Shown piece by piece: positions 5,252 to 7,461 of a stretch of 7,461 nt of DNA. Made by a program: the position numbers and the translations under genes. A model generated the notes under the pieces. The model was not told where the DNA came from. It saw only the letters and a list, made by a program, of their open reading frames with translations, and searched no databases. The stretch is taken from positions 1 through 7,461 of the forward strand of contig CALAVD010000495.1 in NCBI GenBank assembly GCA_937892085.1, read 5' to 3'. This DNA is from an uncultured Prevotellaceae bacterium (lineage in GTDB: Bacteria > Bacteroidota > Bacteroidia > Bacteroidales > Muribaculaceae). Positions within the stretch are counted from its first letter, which is position 1. Every line of letters starts with the position of its first letter.

Positions 5252-5968
5252 TTAACGTTTGTGAATACCTAACAGGTCGGGAATAGCGGTGCTGTGTTCG
5301 AAAAGCAATGTCATGATAGCAGCAATCAGAGCTAATAGAGCTACGTTGGCAATTAGCGCATAAATCATTTGCCGTGTCTCACTTTGGGTAAATGAGATGT
5401 CAAACCACTGCTCGTTTTTCTTCTTGAGCAACTTCAATATGGAATATACAATCCATGCTGCCACCACGCCGAGAATGGCTCCGCACACGATGTCGCCAGG
5501 GTAGTGCACGCCCAGATACAGGCGGCTGTAGCACATGAGTGATGCCCACGCTATCATAAACCAAGTGAACGCTCGATTTTTGAAGATGAAAGCGAGGAGA
5601 ATAGCAATGCCGAAGCAGTTGGCGGCATGGCTGGAGACGAAGCCGTACATGCCGCCAATGTAGCCATTCACGGTGTGGATAGTGGCTTGCAGGTCGGGGT
5701 TGCGTGAGGGTCGCAGCCTTGCCACTGCCGGCTTGATGATGCTTGCCGATACTTGGTCGGCGATAAGGATTACCAGTCCCACAGCCAGCAGAACTACCAG
5801 CATCTTTCGCCATCCTTTCTTGCGGCAGATCATGTAGAGCAGCATCAGTATCATGGGAAGCCACGTGGCGACTACTGTTACCAGCACCATTAGATTGTCG
5901 AAATATAGCGCGTGCCACCCGTTGATAGAGGTAAATATGTTAGCATCAAATTGTTGTAATGTATCCAT
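5252..5968 (-). CDS. PAP2-family integral membrane phosphatase
   Basis: A 238-residue membrane protein with the three-part PAP2 acid phosphatase signature. Motif 1 is KX6RP at K79-R86-P87 (KPAVARLRP), motif 2 is SSH at 112-114 (YGFVSSHAAN, where many members have PSGH), and motif 3 is R149-X5-H155-X3-D159 (SRLYLGVHYPGD). Hydrophobic segments flank these at about 26-47, 57-75, 119-129, 134-146, 160-178 and 205-227. Family members remove phosphate from phosphatidic acid, undecaprenyl pyrophosphate or lipid A; the SSHA form and membrane layout recall lipid A phosphatases (LpxE/LpxF-like) and UppP-type enzymes, but the substrate is not decided by sequence. The catalytic side should face the periplasm. 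The gene lies 221 bp after batE on the same strand, and its ATG directly abuts a 70-bp heptad array. No consensus promoter was found. Confidence 0.9.
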   Translation of the reverse strand: MDTLQQFDANIFTSINGWHALYFDNLMVLVTVVATWLPMILMLLYMICRKKGWRKMLVVLLAVGLVILIADQVSASIIKPAVARLRPSRNPDLQATIHTVNGYIGGMYGFVSSHAANCFGIAILLAFIFKNRAFTWFMIAWASLMCYSRLYLGVHYPGDIVCGAILGVVAAWIVYSILKLLKKKNEQWFDISFTQSETRQMIYALIANVALLALIAAIMTLLFEHSTAIPDLLGIHKR

Positions 5969-6038
5969 AAGAAATCAGAAGTAAGAAATCAGAGATTAGA
6001 AATCAGAGATAGAGCTAAAACTATTAACTATGAACTAT
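5969..6038 (-). repeat. Ten-heptad array abutting the PAP2 start codon
   Basis: Read on the minus strand from 6038 down to 5969, the sequence divides without gap into heptads ATAGTTC, ATAGTTA, ATAGTTT, TAGCTCT, ATCTCTG, ATTTCTA, ATCTCTG, ATTTCTT, ACTTCTG, ATTTCTT. The PAP2 ATG (5968) follows at once. Two sub-families are visible: ATAGTTN (three copies) and AYYTCTN (six copies), joined by one degenerate heptad. The period is exactly 7 throughout. I recognise no functional element in it. Confidence 0.8.
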
Positions 6039-6189
6039 TATCTGAGTCCACTTTAAAAAATAAAAGCACACGAATTAAACTAATTTCAACGAATTTTATT
6101 TAATTGATATTCAATTAGTTTTTAATCGTCTTTAATCGTTTGAATATTTGAATCAGCACAAAATGCCACTTTTTAAAGTGCACTCTTAT
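6039..6189. other. AT-rich, repeat-like remainder of the batE-PAP2 gap
   Basis: This stretch is very AT-rich and contains short repeats: a perfect inverted repeat TAATTGA-TAT-TCAATTA (6101-6117), the doubled decamer TTTAATCGTC/TTTAATCGTT (6121-6140), and TTTGAATATTTGAATC (6139-6154). CCACTTT occurs at 6048-6054 and again at 6166-6172. No open frame or consensus TAnnTTTG promoter was found in the direction of the PAP2 gene. Confidence 0.5.
6160..6180 (-). terminator. Possible weak terminator after batE
   Basis: On the minus strand, 9 nt after the batE stop, a short palindrome CACTTT-AA-AAAGTG (6180-6167) is followed by GGCATTTTG (6166-6158). The stem is only 5-6 bp and AT-rich and the T-run is four bases long, so termination would be weak at best. 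Read-through into the PAP2 gene is possible. Confidence 0.3.
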
Positions 6190-6957
6190 CTATATCTTCT
6201 CAAGATTGGCTTTTTTCATCCAGCCGGTTTTGTCGCTGCTGGTCACTATCATGTACCACACGCCTTGCTGGTTTTTGTTGTCGAGAGAGTCAACAACTTC
6301 GACTTTCGTGCCACTGGGCAAATTAAATTCCTCTTTCTCGCCTTCGCGTGGCGACTTGTTGGCAGGGGCTTTGTCGGTCATCACAATGGCATAGGTGGTC
6401 TTGGTGGTGTGGTGATACACATATAGTGAGCTTGCCAACGCCAGCAATGCCAAGATTCCCAGCACGATGGCGCCAAAGAAGCCCGTCTTTTGCAATGCCA
6501 CGCTCCTGGCAATGCGGTAGCAGGCGATGCCCGCGAGCATTAGGATAAATAGCGTAATGGCAATTATCGCCCAGGTGTTGCTCGAGAGATGTCCCACCCA
6601 CCCCGAGAGGAGGTTGGTAAAGTAGTTGGAGCCACTGGTCTCGTTGATTTTTGATTTCTCGTTGACGAAGTTAAGGTTGTAGCGCGCATCACTATTGCCT
6701 GGGTCGAGCTTCAAAGCCCGCTCATAGTTTAGGATGGCGTGAGCTCGGTCGTTGAGACGATAGTAGGCGTTGCCTAAGTTGTAGCGCAGCGGCGACGACT
6801 CGCCATCGCGCAGGGCACGTTCATACATCTCAACGGCTTTTTTGTGCTGTTTTTGCTCATAGGCTTTGTTGCCTTGCTCTATATAGTCGATGCCGCTTGC
6901 CAGTGCAGTGACGGCAATGAGCATGAGAGTCAGTAATGTTATCAGTCGATTCTTCAT
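6190..6957 (-). CDS. batE: BatE-like TPR and SH3-domain protein
   Basis: A 255-residue envelope protein. It has a signal-peptide-like N-terminus (KNR then a hydrophobic run to about residue 20, ALASG) and TPR helices at about 22-99 (EQGNKAYEQKQHKKAVEMYERAL and LRYNLGNAYYRLNDRAHAILNYERALKLDPG). Two membrane segments follow at about 129-147 and 160-181, then a C-terminal SH3-like domain at about 189-255 ending GWMKKANLEKI. This order matches BatE of the Bacteroides aerotolerance (Bat) cluster, whose products form a membrane/periplasmic assembly with BatA/BatB and the BatD protein. Disruption of the cluster in B. fragilis lowered oxygen tolerance; the biochemical role is unclear. The ATG overlaps the batD stop by 4 nt (ATGA), indicating translational coupling. 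It could be named only 'TPR/SH3 protein', but the neighbour supports BatE. Confidence 0.88.
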   Translation of the reverse strand: MKNRLITLLTLMLIAVTALASGIDYIEQGNKAYEQKQHKKAVEMYERALRDGESSPLRYNLGNAYYRLNDRAHAILNYERALKLDPGNSDARYNLNFVNEKSKINETSGSNYFTNLLSGWVGHLSSNTWAIIAITLFILMLAGIACYRIARSVALQKTGFFGAIVLGILALLALASSLYVYHHTTKTTYAIVMTDKAPANKSPREGEKEEFNLPSGTKVEVVDSLDNKNQQGVWYMIVTSSDKTGWMKKANLEKI

Positions 6958-7461
6958 GTTGTGGCGGTTTTACGGCGTTTTACTTTTTCTAACTGGTCGA
7001 TGAGTTGTGCGCACTTGTCATAGACCGCAGGCATGTCGCCATCGTCGAGAGATGGTGCATATTGCGCAAACTCACAGGTCTCGAGCATCTCGAGGGTGTC
7101 GTCGATGTGTTGCTGTGCGAAGCCGAACTGCTGCATTTCCACGGCGATGTTGTCTTTGCTGAGTTCTGAGACAGGGATGGTGAGCTTGTCGCTGAGGTAG
7201 CCCCACAGGGCGGTGAGCGTCTCGGTGTAGAAGCCGTTGCTGTCGTGATTGTTGAGACATTCTTGGGCTTTCTTGAGGCGTCGTTGTGCCACCTTGCTGG
7301 CGCGACGAGTGCGCATGAGACTTGTGTTGGCATGAGTTTTCTCAATCTTGCGGTAAACTGCTAGTCCAGTAATTGTGAGCAGCAGTGCAGCAGCAAAAAT
7401 GAGCCAGTACCACCACTTGGCGATGAAGAAACTCTGGTTCTTGCTCATCGTTATGTCATTG
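6954..7461 (-). CDS. batD: BatD, C-terminal part (5' end beyond window)
   Basis: The frame is open from the right window edge to the TGA at 6956-6954 and gives 168 residues. It starts NDIT just before the ATG at 7448, which is probably an internal Met rather than the start. A transmembrane helix (WWYWLIFAAALLLTITGLAVY) is followed by a basic segment (RTRRASKVAQRRLKKAQECL) and a helical domain with FYTETLTALWGYLSDKLTIPVSELSKDNI and CEFAQYAPS. These are typical of the C-terminal cytoplasmic domain of BatD, a protein usually around 600 residues whose larger N-terminal part is periplasmic. That part is not in the window. Overlaps batE by 4 nt, as expected for one operon (batA-batE). A free-standing 164-residue protein from ATG 7448 is the less likely alternative. 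Confidence 0.85.
   Translation of the reverse strand, partial: NDITMSKNQSFFIAKWWYWLIFAAALLLTITGLAVYRKIEKTHANTSLMRTRRASKVAQRRLKKAQECLNNHDSNGFYTETLTALWGYLSDKLTIPVSELSKDNIAVEMQQFGFAQQHIDDTLEMLETCEFAQYAPSLDDGDMPAVYDKCAQLIDQLEKVKRRKTATT

Noticed and set aside
5400..5918. 172-aa minus-strand frame overlapping the PAP2 gene
   Set aside because: It is a shifted frame within the PAP2 coding region, which carries all three phosphatase motifs; the alternative is rich in R/H/S and shows no domain.
6954..7448. Complete 164-aa gene starting at ATG 7448
   Set aside because: The frame stays open to the window edge, and the sequence around this ATG matches the internal position just before the BatD membrane helix, so the ATG is more likely internal.

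Overview
The window most likely comes from the Bacteroidota, probably the order Bacteroidales. Three things point there: promoters of the TTTG / TAnnTTTG type with 19-21 bp spacers, start codons without Shine-Dalgarno sequences, and the 3' end of a Bat (Bacteroides aerotolerance) gene cluster. Genes look moderately GC-balanced and intergenic DNA is strongly AT-rich. The family cannot be fixed from the sequence alone; Muribaculaceae or Prevotellaceae are guesses.

Left end: bases 1-35 are not genomic. They match the Illumina P5/Read-1 adapter and are fused to the 3' end of recR (minus strand), so this is an untrimmed contig end and RecR has lost its last few residues. recR and a membrane-anchored metallophosphoesterase gene (785-2023, plus) diverge from two back-to-back promoters (637-667 and 675-706). 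The recR promoter lies so close to its ATG that the mRNA should be leaderless or nearly so. The phosphoesterase gene is followed after 62 bp by tex (2086-4227, plus), encoding a full-length Tex/YhgF-type RNA-binding protein.

Middle: 4228-4843 is a 616-bp gene-free gap between the 3' ends of tex and a small helix-turn-helix gene (4844-5110, minus). It holds an organised repeat structure: a 65-bp direct repeat (2 full and 1 partial copies) on the left and a 63-bp direct repeat (2 copies) on the right. The two halves are imperfect inverted copies that can fold into a long nested hairpin, with AACAAC/GTTGTT motifs spaced about one helical turn apart. A rho-independent terminator for the helix-turn-helix gene follows (4771-4820). 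The promoter region of that small gene carries three near-identical AGTG(A)TTATTT boxes about 30 bp apart, possible operators.

Right end: a PAP2 membrane phosphatase (5252-5968), a BatE-like TPR/SH3 protein (6190-6957) and the C-terminal part of BatD (6954-7461, cut by the window edge) all read on the minus strand. batD and batE overlap by 4 nt (ATGA) and form the end of the Bat operon.

The most unusual signal is a set of 7-bp-periodic arrays between genes. Seventy bases (ten heptads) abut the ATG of the PAP2 gene, sixty-three bases (nine heptads, the last five degenerate) abut the ATG of the phosphoesterase gene, and four heptads lie just after the tex stop. No complete known defence system, transposon, CRISPR array, tRNA or rRNA is visible.
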